The notes under the pieces are model-generated. The model had not been told where the DNA came from and made no database searches. It worked only from the letters and a program-made list of their open reading frames with translations. Positions 8,990 to 16,745 of a stretch of DNA of 64,000 nt are shown in pieces. Position numbers and translations under genes: made by a program. Numbering within the stretch: position 1 is the first letter of the stretch; the number at the start of each line of letters is the position of its first letter. Source of the stretch: Amycolatopsis pithecellobii (GTDB taxonomy: Bacteria; Actinomycetota; Actinomycetes; Mycobacteriales; Pseudonocardiaceae). Where the stretch lies: positions 1 to 64,000 of the forward strand of contig NZ_WMBA01000044.1 in the NCBI RefSeq assembly GCF_009707865.1, given 5' to 3'.

Positions 8990-9549
8990 GTCCCGCCGGG
9001 GAACGAGACCTCGGCGACCTTCCATTGGCCGTCGCTACTGTCGCGCTTCAACGATGCGTTGACCGGATTCCTAGGAACACCAACGGTTTTGCGGTCACCG
9101 GTCTTGGCGTCTGCCTGACCGGTGTGGGAAGCATCCTGGCAGTCGACCACCTTCGCCGTGTCGCCGCTGACTTCGACTGACACGATTCGAGCGGTCACAT
9201 CGCCGTAGATCTTGATGCCAGCTTGTTTCTGATAGCGCATCGCATTGAGCGTCGTCGTGAACTGGGGATCAGTCGCAACCGCGGCCAGCGCGTCATGCCA
9301 GGTGTCTTCCGGCTTGTCGTCGGCATGCATAGTCCGAGGCCAAAACTGGGTGTAGGCGGCCTCGACCGCCTGACGCTGATCCTGCCCGGATGCGCTCGGT
9401 GCCGAGGGGGCCTGCGATGGAGCCGACAGGTTCGGCGACGACGTCGGTGCCGGAGCATCCGCACCGCTACAGCCCGCCACCAGCATCGGCGCCAGAACCA
9501 TGCCCGCCAGCGCGATGGGCTTCGGCCAACGACGGATGCTCACGATCAT
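8983..9549 (-). CDS. Small lipoprotein of the Tad operon
   Basis: I choose the ATG at 9549, which has GGGGAGG eight bases upstream. The 188-residue product has a lipoprotein signal: a basic start, a hydrophobic stretch, then the lipobox 'LVAGC' followed by 'SGADAPAPTSSP'. After a Ser/Pro linker comes a domain with an NTF2-like flavour ('AAYTQFWPRTMHADDKPEDTWHDALAAVA'), ending 'WKVAEVSFPGGTC'. It overlaps the next gene by 7 bases. A membrane-attached accessory of the pilus is likely. I cannot assign a biochemical activity. Confidence 0.72.
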   Translation of the reverse strand: MIVSIRRWPKPIALAGMVLAPMLVAGCSGADAPAPTSSPNLSAPSQAPSAPSASGQDQRQAVEAAYTQFWPRTMHADDKPEDTWHDALAAVATDPQFTTTLNAMRYQKQAGIKIYGDVTARIVSVEVSGDTAKVVDCQDASHTGQADAKTGDRKTVGVPRNPVNASLKRDSSDGQWKVAEVSFPGGTC

Positions 9550-9625
9550 CACAAGTACCTCCCCAGCGGATCCGATATTGATGTCCAAGCCGACCTTCCC
9601 ACCTCGGCCGCACGCGGTTGGCCAG

Positions 9626-10459
9626 CTACGAAAACAGCATGGCCACCAAGGCTCCGGCCAGCAGGGACGGCCCGGCGGGAAACTGCGAATTCATGCGCCT
9701 GGAGCACACCGCGACCACGAGCGCGACCACCGCAGTGAGCCCGCTGGCCATCAGGAGCCCCCGCAGCAGCCCGTCCAAGCCGAACCAGCCCAGGTACAAC
9801 GCGAGCGCGCCGTATAGGGCCGTATCCCCGCCCCCCGTGTGGTTAGGTGCCCATGCCTGCACCAGCGCGGCCAGCGCGAACACCGCCACCGCCGCGCCGC
9901 AGGCGAAGCCGAGCTGCGACCAACGCTCCTCGATCACCGCGGCGCCGAGCAAGGCCACCATCCCTCCGCCCGCGAAGGCCGCCACGAGCGGAAACGGCAG
10001 TCGCCGACAACGCAAGTCGGTGAGCGCGAGCCCGCCTCCCAGCGCGCAGGCCCAACACCACGCGAGCAAGACCGGAGCGGTCCCGAACCGGAACCACCCT
10101 GCCAAACACAGCGTCGCGGTCGCCGTCGACACCACGGCGAACATCACGGTGCGGACGAAGCCGGGGCCGTCAGCGGCGAGCCAACCGTTAGCGGCGCGGG
10201 CCTCAGCAACACTGGCCCGGCCATCAGCTGTGCCATTTCGACCGCCCACGGCGACATCGAGACCACGAGCACCTCCGGGATGAGCGCAAGCGGGCCAGCG
10301 ATCGCCAAGAAGAAGATCGGTGGCACCGACCCCCGACAGACCGGTGCCGCCAGATTCGCCGTGCCGGGCCGGAGCGCGCTGGGCCGAATCGGGTAGCGGG
10401 TTCTGAATCGGAGCCGTGCGTCCGCCTAGTTCCGCCGCCGATCTTGGAAACCTCAACAT
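9626..10459 (-). CDS. A24-type prepilin peptidase (N-terminus uncertain)
   Basis: The C-terminal ~175 residues are a membrane protein with the two catalytic Asp motifs of A24 prepilin peptidases: 'ALTDLRCRRLP' and the GxGD-like 'HTGGGDTALYG'. It would cleave the pilin and TadE-like proteins of this operon. The ATG at 10459 has a strong GGGAGGTG site. However, the first ~100 residues in this frame are hydrophilic and unlike the family, and the domain could instead start at GTG 10147 or ATG 10144. A second frame (10144-10326) encodes 'PPIFFLAIAGPLALIPEVLV', which looks more like a peptidase N-terminus, so a frameshift is possible. Confidence 0.75.
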   Translation of the reverse strand: MLRFPRSAAELGGRTAPIQNPLPDSAQRAPARHGESGGTGLSGVGATDLLLGDRWPACAHPGGARGLDVAVGGRNGTADGRASVAEARAANGWLAADGPGFVRTVMFAVVSTATATLCLAGWFRFGTAPVLLAWCWACALGGGLALTDLRCRRLPFPLVAAFAGGGMVALLGAAVIEERWSQLGFACGAAVAVFALAALVQAWAPNHTGGGDTALYGALALYLGWFGLDGLLRGLLMASGLTAVVALVVAVCSRRMNSQFPAGPSLLAGALVAMLFS

Positions 10460-10652
10460 GACCCACCTCCCGACGCCCTGACCTGCGGTTGCAACCGATT
10501 ACCCCACATGTACGCGGCCTCGTGATTAACTTCCAGCCCCGCCTCGTTCACCGACGCGCCGGTCAACGGGAAATTCCATCCGTTCGGAGTAATGTCGGTC
10601 ACAGGGCGCAGTCAATTTTCCGGCAAGCGGACTAAGCCCTGCGAGCGTTCCG

Positions 10653-11093
10653 TTACGCCGAGGCTCGGCGCCGTCCCTTGGAAGGAGTCTTCCCTGCGCG
10701 GCGGTGTCGCGGGGACCCGTCGGCGTTCTCGAACAGCGCGGCGTGGCGGCGCAGCCACGCCTGCATGCTCTCCAGCACGGGCAGCAACTCGGCGCCAGCG
10801 TCGGTCAGCCCGTATTCGACCGAGCGATCCCAGCCCTCGGAGAGGGTGGTCTTGTCGACCAAGCCCTCCTCGGTAAGGACGCGCAGCGCCTCGGTGATCC
10901 GGCTTGGGTTGAGGGTGGCCTTCGTGCCGTTCCAACGATCACGGAAGGGCCATTCGGCTGCCATGCGCGCGAGGTCGCGTGGGCGGCACGGGCCGTCTCG
11001 TAGCAGTGCGAGCACCGCCAGATCCCAGTTGCTGTGGAACAGCTTACCTATGTTGTATGTGTCGACCGCCAGCGTCCAGTCGTTAGCGCGCAT
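10653..11093 (-). CDS. HxlR-family winged-helix transcriptional regulator
   Basis: A 146-residue protein with the HxlR pattern: 'LFHSNWDLAVLALLRDGPCRPRDL' (helix-turn-helix entry), 'NPSRITEALRVLTEEGLVDK' (recognition helix and wing) and 'VEYGLTDAGAELLPVLESMQAW'. The usual N-terminal Cys of redox-sensing HxlR proteins is not visible, so a small-molecule or other signal is likelier. The basic C-terminal tail (Lys/Arg-rich) is longer than usual. It stands alone between the Tad operon and the Nudix gene, and its targets are unknown. Confidence 0.82.
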   Translation of the reverse strand: MRANDWTLAVDTYNIGKLFHSNWDLAVLALLRDGPCRPRDLARMAAEWPFRDRWNGTKATLNPSRITEALRVLTEEGLVDKTTLSEGWDRSVEYGLTDAGAELLPVLESMQAWLRRHAALFENADGSPRHRRAGKTPSKGRRRASA

Positions 11094-11381
11094 CAGCCCT
11101 CCCCTGCTTGCCCGCCAACGCCGGATTTCAAGCCGCCAACGGGACCGCGGTGACCGCGTCGAACACCAAGGTCATTGGTGCCTGGCAACTCTCCCGCCTG
11201 GTCGCATTGCACGTTCCCCTTAACGTGCTGCAAAGACAGGTGAGCCATCCACGCAACCTGCGTCGGTCACAAACCCACATCATCATCTTGTGTGTTCAAA
11301 TCTTACAGACGAAGCCAACAAATGATGTCCCGTTAACGCTAAGTAGTTGATCTCGGCGCGAGTGCGCTAGCAGCGTGGATG
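11094..11381. other. Intergenic stretch upstream of hxlR
   Basis: No convincing gene is visible. The stretch is less GC-rich than its surroundings, especially 11230-11340, and holds the promoter region of the leftward HxlR gene. A short imperfect hairpin (CACCAA...TTGGTG, about 11166-11182) is the only structure I noticed. Confidence 0.4.
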
Positions 11382-11876
11382 TCAGCCTTCGCCATCCTCG
11401 GACGCCGACCTGAGCTCGGTCGCCCACCACGCTTCATCACGGAGCGTGCCCACCGGAAGCCGTCGCCGCACGAGTGGCGGGTAGAGGTCGGTGGCCCGGA
11501 TATCATCCCACCGGATCCACACGGCTTCCCATTGATCGTTGCGGCTGACGACCTCGACGTCGTCGGCACCGACCAGCGAGGTGTCGAACACCAGGTTGAC
11601 GTGGTTCCCCTCGGGCCGCGGTTCGTCCTCGATCGCTGTGTGGAAGGCGAGGTCACCTACCTCGGCACCCAGCAGTTCACGGAGGCGTGCGCGCAGGCCA
11701 CCGCAGACGGTCTCCCCGGAATGGATCGCACCGCCAGGCAGCATGTGCCACCGCTGCTCGCGATGCCGCAACGTCAGCAGGAACTCTTCGCCGAGCAGAC
11801 GAGCGATCACTGCATGCGCACAGACCGCCGTCGTCAACTCCGCGGTCGGCAAGGCAGAGCGTCGACCGTCACTCAT
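11382..11876 (-). CDS. Nudix-like hydrolase with degenerate Nudix box
   Basis: A 164-residue protein with Nudix-fold features: 'WHMLPGGAIHSGETVCGGLRARLRELLG' region (residues about 43-70), 'VNLVFDTSLV' and 'WEAVWIRWDDI'. The Nudix box (G x5 E x7 RE xx EE xG) is only partly kept: G and the first E are present, but the REUxEE core reads A-R-L-R-E-L. Metal-dependent hydrolysis may therefore be weak, or the substrate unusual. It is monocistronic and convergent with nothing nearby. The family is clear; activity is doubtful. Confidence 0.75.
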   Translation of the reverse strand: MSDGRRSALPTAELTTAVCAHAVIARLLGEEFLLTLRHREQRWHMLPGGAIHSGETVCGGLRARLRELLGAEVGDLAFHTAIEDEPRPEGNHVNLVFDTSLVGADDVEVVSRNDQWEAVWIRWDDIRATDLYPPLVRRRLPVGTLRDEAWWATELRSASEDGEG

Positions 11877-12262
11877 CTCGCGTACCTCGCTCGTCGTTGC
11901 CTTCGGGAGTCAACCGGCCCCACCGAAATCGCACGTCGCTCCACGTCACACGGACCCTGACTTCGATGTCGTGCTCCGCACGATGACACCCCCTTGACAC
12001 GAACACGAAGCGTCCCCAATCGGATGACCGCGGCTCGCGCCGTCACCCGTCTGGGGCACGTCCTACCAGCTCTGCACGCTTGTGTCGAACCGGCCTCACC
12101 CACCGTGAAGCGGCGAGCAGTGAAGTCATACCCTGCTCCGCTTGCCGTCCAGGACGGATACTGCGGGTCATCTCCGATCAGCAACTCGTCGCAAGGAGGT
12201 GGTGAGGTGGGAGTCGCCGGGGCGCATGGCGCACCGGACGAGGCATTCGCCAGGATGGCGGT
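11877..12262. other. Intergenic region between Nudix-like gene and epimerase
   Basis: This holds the divergent promoters of the leftward Nudix-like gene and the rightward epimerase. A purine-rich stretch (GGAGGTGGTGAGG, about 12198-12210) lies upstream of the epimerase but too far from its start to be the ribosome site. I see no credible small gene; the long minus-strand frame crossing it is antisense to the epimerase. Confidence 0.4.
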
Positions 12263-13312
12263 ATGGCTCGATTGCTGGTGCTCGGCGGCTCGTGGTTCCT
12301 CGGCCGCGCCGTAGTGGAAGAAGCCCTCGCCCGCGGCTGGGAGGTCACCACCTTCCGGCGCGGCCAGACCGGTCACGACGTTCCCGGCGTTACCACGATT
12401 CGGGGCGACCGCACGAATCCCGACGATCTCGCCCGGCTTGTCGCTGGCGGTCCGTGGGACGCCGTGGTGGACACCAGCAGCTTCGTCCCGCGCGAGACGC
12501 TCGCGGTGGCGAAAGCTCTCGAACCGGTCGTCGGCCGGTACGTGCTGGTCTCCACCGTGTCGGTGTACGAGGAGTGGCCGGTCGAACCGCTCACCGAAGA
12601 GTCGAGCGTGCTCGACTGCCCAAGCGACGCCGGCCCCGACTTCGGCTTCGAAGGCAACCCCGGCCCATCGATCTACGGCTTCACCAAGGCTGGGTGCGAA
12701 CGCGCCATCACCGAGGTGTTCGGCCACGACCGCGCCGTATTGCTGCGACCTGGCGTCATCCTCGGCCGTTACGAGTACGTCGGCCGTCTGCCCTGGTGGC
12801 TTCACCGCGTCGCACGCGGAGGCCGGGTTCTCGCGCCCGGCCAGCCGCACAGGCGCATCCAGCCCGTCGATGTCCGCGACGTGTCCACGTTCGCGCTGCA
12901 CACCGCCACCAGCGACGGGCCGGTCGGCAGGTTCAATGTGACGGCTAGCGGACGCGAGACGATGAGCGACTTCCTCAAGGCATGCCAGCAGGTGACCGGT
13001 TCGGACGCGACCTTCACCTGGATCACCGATGAGGAATGGCTCGTCGCCCAGGGGGTCGCGCAGTGGACCGAACTGCCGTTGTGGCGGACCTATCGTGGCG
13101 CCTGGGCCGTCGACTCCGCCAAGGCGCGTGACGCTGGCCTGATCACCAGGCCGCTCGTCGACACTGCGATCGACACCTGGGCGTGGCTGCATGGCGGCGA
13201 AGACGCCGTCGCGCACGAACGCGCCAGCGAGCAAGGGATCGCGCCGGACAAGGAACGCGCGATCCTGGGCACCTGGGACGCGCGGGAACTCGATCATTGC
13301 GGCGGCGTATAA
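12263..13312 (+). CDS. NAD-dependent epimerase/dehydratase (extended SDR family)
   Basis: A 349-residue protein with an N-terminal Rossmann fold: 'RLLVLGGSWFLGRAVVEEAL' is the GGxxFxG dinucleotide motif. A 'DTSSF' strand follows and the catalytic pair is in 'YGFTKAG' (YxxxK). The preceding Ser is in 'VLVSTVSVYEEW'. The C-terminal half has 'RRIQPVDVRDVS' and a substrate domain. Proteins of this group are often annotated as nucleotide-sugar epimerases or isoflavone-reductase-like enzymes, and I cannot name the substrate. It is monocistronic, with the GC-rich codon use of the region. Confidence 0.87.
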   Translation: MARLLVLGGSWFLGRAVVEEALARGWEVTTFRRGQTGHDVPGVTTIRGDRTNPDDLARLVAGGPWDAVVDTSSFVPRETLAVAKALEPVVGRYVLVSTVSVYEEWPVEPLTEESSVLDCPSDAGPDFGFEGNPGPSIYGFTKAGCERAITEVFGHDRAVLLRPGVILGRYEYVGRLPWWLHRVARGGRVLAPGQPHRRIQPVDVRDVSTFALHTATSDGPVGRFNVTASGRETMSDFLKACQQVTGSDATFTWITDEEWLVAQGVAQWTELPLWRTYRGAWAVDSAKARDAGLITRPLVDTAIDTWAWLHGGEDAVAHERASEQGIAPDKERAILGTWDARELDHCGGV

Positions 13313-13326
13313 GCCTGCTGGCCCGG

Positions 13327-14631
13327 CTAGTTTCCGGACGACAGGGCTGGGCGGGCCGCTACCCGGGCAAGGCTGGCGGCTGTGAAGTCCTCGATCGCCT
13401 CACCGATGGGCCCTGCCTCGACCGCACCCCGGTAGCGGGTGGTCCCGAGCAGGCGGCCCAGACCATGCAGCCGCTGCGCGATCGCCTCGGTCCGGCGAGC
13501 AGGGTCGAGTTCGAACACCGGCCCCAGCGCTTCTTGTGCACCCGCCAGGTCGCCGTGCAATGTCCTGGCCGTAGCCAGGTCAACACGAGCGCCCAGCGCA
13601 CCCGCACCCCACCGCTGCGCCTCCGGCATCTGATCGAACAGCGCGAGTGCGCGGCTGGCTTCGGACTCGGCACGCTGGCCATCGCCGAGCGCGACGAAGA
13701 CCGCGCCACCGCACAACGCCGCACGCGAGCGGTCGAAGGCCAGCTCGCCGCCGATCTCATCCAGGAAGCTGTCCTCGCCTGCCCGGTCAAGTTCGGTCGC
13801 CGCGGAGTCGAGTTCGGCCTGGGCCTCGTCGCGAGCACCGATCAGGGCGAGCGCGCGGGCATGCACGCTGTGTAGGCGAACGCTGGCCGTCCCGGCCGGT
13901 GCGGTGTCCAACGCGCTCGCGGCGATGGACACCGCACGGCGCGGGCGGCGCCACAACGCGACAGTGACCTGCAACGCGCGTGCCCATGCCTGCAGTGAGG
14001 GGTGATCGATGACGTTGCCATAGGTATGGGCAGCACGCGCCTGTTCCTCAGCTACGTCGGCATTCCCGAGATCCCAGGAGACCGACGAGAGCAGCCCGCA
14101 CACCTGGCCTGCGAGCAAGTACAGCTCGGCCTGCTGGCGCGGCTTATGGGTCCGGTCGAGCTGGTCGTAGACGGTGTCGCGCAGTTGCACCAGCTCGGTC
14201 AGCATCTCCAGGGGCGGGGTGACGTAGTACGCGCGGGCGGCACGCCCGGCCGCCGCGTGCAGGTGCTCCAGCGCGGTTGGGTCGATGGCGGAGGACGACT
14301 CGATGGCGTGCTCGGCGGACTGGCGAGCGGCGTTCACGATCAGTTCCTGTTCACTCCGGGGGGACTTGCGGCGCGAAGCGACCTCGGCCTTCGGCAGACC
14401 TAGCAGCTCCTCCACGGGTTCGCCGAACCAGCTCTCCAGCACACGGCAGGATTCCGCCCGCGGGACACTCGGATCGCCCCGAAGCCATCGCTTCGCCGTT
14501 CGCTCCGACGTATGCGCATGGATCCCAGCGCCCTTGGCACGCTCGGGAAACTCACGCACGAAGTCACCCAGCGAAAGATGACGCGCGAACAGCAGTTGCT
14601 CCAGCCGCGTGCGTGGTGCTCTGTCGACCAT
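13327..14631 (-). CDS. XRE-type regulator with TPR-like C-terminal domain
   Basis: A 434-residue protein. The first ~75 residues form a helix-turn-helix-like domain ('LLFARHLSLGDFVREFPERA', 'SERTAKRWLRGDPSVPRAES'). The rest is helical with repeats rich in Ala/Leu typical of TPR-like sensor domains ('AELYLLAGQVCGLLSSVSWDLGNADVAEEQA', 'RALALIGARDEAQAELDSAA'). Such proteins are abundant in actinomycetes and often control neighbouring secondary-metabolite or developmental genes. It reads away from the lanthipeptide locus and could be its regulator, but that is only positional inference. Confidence 0.82.
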   Translation of the reverse strand: MVDRAPRTRLEQLLFARHLSLGDFVREFPERAKGAGIHAHTSERTAKRWLRGDPSVPRAESCRVLESWFGEPVEELLGLPKAEVASRRKSPRSEQELIVNAARQSAEHAIESSSAIDPTALEHLHAAAGRAARAYYVTPPLEMLTELVQLRDTVYDQLDRTHKPRQQAELYLLAGQVCGLLSSVSWDLGNADVAEEQARAAHTYGNVIDHPSLQAWARALQVTVALWRRPRRAVSIAASALDTAPAGTASVRLHSVHARALALIGARDEAQAELDSAATELDRAGEDSFLDEIGGELAFDRSRAALCGGAVFVALGDGQRAESEASRALALFDQMPEAQRWGAGALGARVDLATARTLHGDLAGAQEALGPVFELDPARRTEAIAQRLHGLGRLLGTTRYRGAVEAGPIGEAIEDFTAASLARVAARPALSSGN

Positions 14632-14819
14632 TCCCGTGCCTCCTGCCAGTCACCGTAGCCAGCAACCATCGCTCACGTGCGCAACAAGCGCCAGTGGCCT
14701 CGATCTGGCCCCAAGTGGCCCTTGTTTGGCCCGAGGCAGCTCCAAGGACACGGGATAACGGGCGAACGTACTGGTCGCCTGAACATGGTGCTGACGACGA
14801 GTTGCGTATGTGAACGGTT

Positions 14820-15038
14820 CTACTCGCGTGGCAGCTCCATCAACGGATTCAGCAGCTCACCTGGCTCGACGTCCAGACCATGCGCCAGGTCAACCACCGT
14901 CAACATCAGCGGTTCGCGCAATCCTCCTTCGAGGTAGCTGATGGCCCGTATGGACAAACCGGAGCGTTCGGACAGTTGATGCAGGCCAAGGCCGCGTTGG
15001 CGGCGTAGCTCGGTAAGGAGCTTGCCAAACGCGATCAG
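14820..15038 (-). CDS. Small XRE helix-turn-helix protein (start uncertain)
   Basis: The C-terminal 70 residues are a clear XRE fold: 'LLTELRRQRGLGLHQLSERS', 'LSIRAISYLEGGLREPLMLT', 'VVDLAHGLDVEPGELLNPL'. The open frame continues upstream to a TGA at 15105-15107 without any ATG, GTG or TTG. I use the CTG at 15038, giving about 72 residues; a good AGGAGG site lies further upstream near 15099-15104 with only non-standard codons after it. It is divergent from the small-ORF/lanthipeptide operon starting at 15160 and is well placed to repress it. Confidence 0.55.
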   Translation of the reverse strand: MIAFGKLLTELRRQRGLGLHQLSERSGLSIRAISYLEGGLREPLMLTVVDLAHGLDVEPGELLNPLMELPRE

Positions 15039-15159
15039 GCGCGGGTTGGTGTCCCCGAACTGGCCGGTACTGGCCCCGGTTTGGCCTACGAATGCGCCCC
15101 TCCTTCACCCGATGGTCATCAACGGCACGAACACGAACGAACACGGACGGGAGGGCACC

Positions 15160-15993
15160 ATGCGGGGAAGCGACCGGAGAGACGAAGGCCCGGCCGGCGA
15201 CCTTCGTCCGGGTCCGCTCGGACAGCACGCCATCTGGGTGACCTGCCAGGACGACGGGCTGGATCACCTTGTTTACGACGATGACATGGGGCGGGCACTC
15301 TCTTCGGCCGATGCCGAGGGCTTCCGCGCCCTGTGCGACCGGTTGATCTTCCCAGCGCCGATGGTGTGCCCCCCGCTGCCCATGTGTCCCGGGTGCGTGG
15401 CACAGCGAGATCGCGCCTGCCGCGAGCAGTGGCCGGGGCGCGGGCCGCGCGGTTCTCGCACAGCACGGCACCGTTCGCCTGGCTTCGTGCGGAGGCTCCT
15501 GAATGGCGTTCATGGCTCCCTGGCGAGCTCTTCGTCCGCGGGGCGGCACGCCTCGTCCGGTGGGCGGAACCCCGAGCGGGCTGGACAGGTTGTGCCCGCG
15601 GCGGGGCCGGTGCGCGTGTGCCTCCGGCCTCGCCGCGTACCAGCCGCTGATCCGGGCGCGGTACTCCCGGCGACTCCGCCCCGGACCGACTCGGTGAGCA
15701 GCCTCGTCATGGCTGACCGGTTCGGCCACGAACGGCAGCGGCCACGCTACGACAACCCTGACCACCGCTGGTGGCGCACAACGACGTGTGCAGGCGTGGC
15801 ACCAGCAGCGCACGGCGCGAGCAGGATTGATCACCTGCCTGGCGGGAGCGCTCCTCGCCGCCGTGCGTCTTCGCAGGCGTGGGCGAGCGCGCGGCAGGCA
15901 TACCCCCAGACTGCCGTCGGCCCACGCCCGGGGGCCGCGCGGTCTACCCCGCCCGCCGCGTGGCCCCTCGGTGTCACGGACCCGGGGCGCTGA
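15160..15993 (+). CDS. Small Cys-containing hypothetical protein; only the first ~90 residues look coding
   Basis: It starts at an ATG 122 bases from the divergent XRE start. The first part, 'GQHAIWVTCQDDGLDHLVYD', 'DAEGFRALCDRLIFPAPMVC' and 'PPLPMCPGCVAQRDRACREQ', has the CPGC zinc-ribbon-like pattern seen in small actinobacterial proteins near RiPP and XRE loci. After about residue 95 the frame runs on to 15993 through Arg/Pro/Gly-rich sequence without protein-like character. Other frames there carry plausible short pieces (15503-15697 and about 15709-15900), so the real C-terminus may lie earlier or the gene may be frameshifted. Confidence 0.5.
   Translation: MRGSDRRDEGPAGDLRPGPLGQHAIWVTCQDDGLDHLVYDDDMGRALSSADAEGFRALCDRLIFPAPMVCPPLPMCPGCVAQRDRACREQWPGRGPRGSRTARHRSPGFVRRLLNGVHGSLASSSSAGRHASSGGRNPERAGQVVPAAGPVRVCLRPRRVPAADPGAVLPATPPRTDSVSSLVMADRFGHERQRPRYDNPDHRWWRTTTCAGVAPAAHGASRIDHLPGGSAPRRRASSQAWASARQAYPQTAVGPRPGAARSTPPAAWPLGVTDPGR
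15503..15697 (+). CDS. Small basic Cys-containing ORF
   Basis: A 64-residue ORF starting at an ATG with GGAGG nine bases upstream. It is basic, beginning 'MAFMAPWRALRPRGGTPRPV', with a cluster 'LCPRRGRCACAS' that could bind metal. It overlaps the tail of the long 15160 frame, so the two cannot both be fully real; its ribosome site favours this one in the overlap. No family is recognised. It lies in the run of small genes leading to the lanthipeptide precursor. Confidence 0.4.
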   Translation: MAFMAPWRALRPRGGTPRPVGGTPSGLDRLCPRRGRCACASGLAAYQPLIRARYSRRLRPGPTR

Positions 15994-15996
15994 GGA

Positions 15997-16227
15997 ATGC
16001 AGGTTCTCATCCAACCAACAACGTGGGCGCCCGACGGCCACTACGACCACCTCGCACATCCGCGCGAGACATGCGACGGCCAGCCGCGGCCGATCACCTC
16101 CTTCGACGGCTCGGTTCTGATGGCCGTCTGCGACGCGTGGATCGCAGACGGCGAAGCGTCGTCCGGTACTGCCCGCCGGTGTCCGCAATGCACGGAGACT
16201 TGCCGAGCGATCGGAGGACTAGCGTGA
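15997..16227 (+). CDS. Small zinc-ribbon-like hypothetical protein
   Basis: A 76-residue protein with the pattern 'TTWAPDGHYDHLAHPRETCD', then 'SFDGSVLMAVCDAWI' and the closing 'RRCPQCTETCRAI'. The spaced Cys residues (C, C, CPQC, C) suggest one metal site. Its stop overlaps the next start (GTGATG at 16224-16229), so it is translationally coupled to the winged-helix ORF downstream. Similar short proteins are common in actinomycete accessory operons, but the function is unknown. Confidence 0.62.
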   Translation: MQVLIQPTTWAPDGHYDHLAHPRETCDGQPRPITSFDGSVLMAVCDAWIADGEASSGTARRCPQCTETCRAIGGLA

Positions 16228-16745
16228 TGCCGCTTCGCGGTTCGTTGCCTGCGCAGAACCCGGGCGGCCAGCATGCCGGACTCCTGCGTGATCTTGCCGA
16301 GTCCGACATCGCCCGCTGGCAGGTTCTCTGCCGCGCGGATCGTGGCGGCCTGTCGCTGCACGGCGATCTCGTGGTGGACGAGGGCCGTGCGTTGCCGTCC
16401 TACCTCAACCCGACCTCGCATGGCCTCATCAACAACGGCTTGCTGTCGGTGGCGCCGCGGCACGTCCCGAATGGCCGCACCAGCGTTCGTGTCGAGCTGA
16501 CCGACGCAGGCCGCGCGGAACTGGCGCGCCTGACTTCTGAACGGCAGCACAGCATTCAGAGAAATGTGCGATCGAGTTCCGTCTCGACGGACCTCTGCCA
16601 TCGACTGAAGGAGTCCACCATGTGGGAGTGGATATTGGTCATTCTGTGCGCGCTGGTGTTCGTGATCCGGATTGGGTATCTCCTTTTCGACCGTCCCAGT
16701 CCGTTCGGCACCGATGCGCAGCAACGTGAACGGGCTCGGAAATGA
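16224..16745 (+). CDS. Winged-helix-like hypothetical protein, frame continues into a membrane segment
   Basis: It starts at GTG 16224 (or ATG 16227) with GGAGG seven bases upstream. Residues 1-115 look like a MarR/PadR-type winged helix: 'RWQVLCRADRGGLSLHGDLV', 'SHGLINNGLLSVAPRH' and 'RTSVRVELTDAGRAELARL'. The same frame then runs without a stop into 'MWEWILVILCALVFVIRIGY', a membrane helix that has its own ribosome site. Either one protein carries both parts, or a stop has been lost between two genes. It probably belongs to the lanthipeptide operon. Confidence 0.55.
   Translation: MMPLRGSLPAQNPGGQHAGLLRDLAESDIARWQVLCRADRGGLSLHGDLVVDEGRALPSYLNPTSHGLINNGLLSVAPRHVPNGRTSVRVELTDAGRAELARLTSERQHSIQRNVRSSSVSTDLCHRLKESTMWEWILVILCALVFVIRIGYLLFDRPSPFGTDAQQRERARK
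16620..16745 (+). CDS. Small single-helix membrane protein (possible internal start)
   Basis: An in-frame internal start: the ATG at 16620 has GAAGGAG seven bases upstream, better than most starts nearby. It would give a 41-residue protein with one transmembrane helix and a charged C-terminus ('DAQQRERARK'). It shares its frame with the winged-helix ORF above. The stop overlaps the next gene (ATGA at 16742). Confidence 0.45.
   Translation: MWEWILVILCALVFVIRIGYLLFDRPSPFGTDAQQRERARK

Noticed and set aside
11873-13297. 474-codon minus-strand frame over the epimerase
   Set aside because: The plus-strand epimerase has a Rossmann motif and a YxxxK pair; the antisense frame has neither a ribosome site nor a domain.
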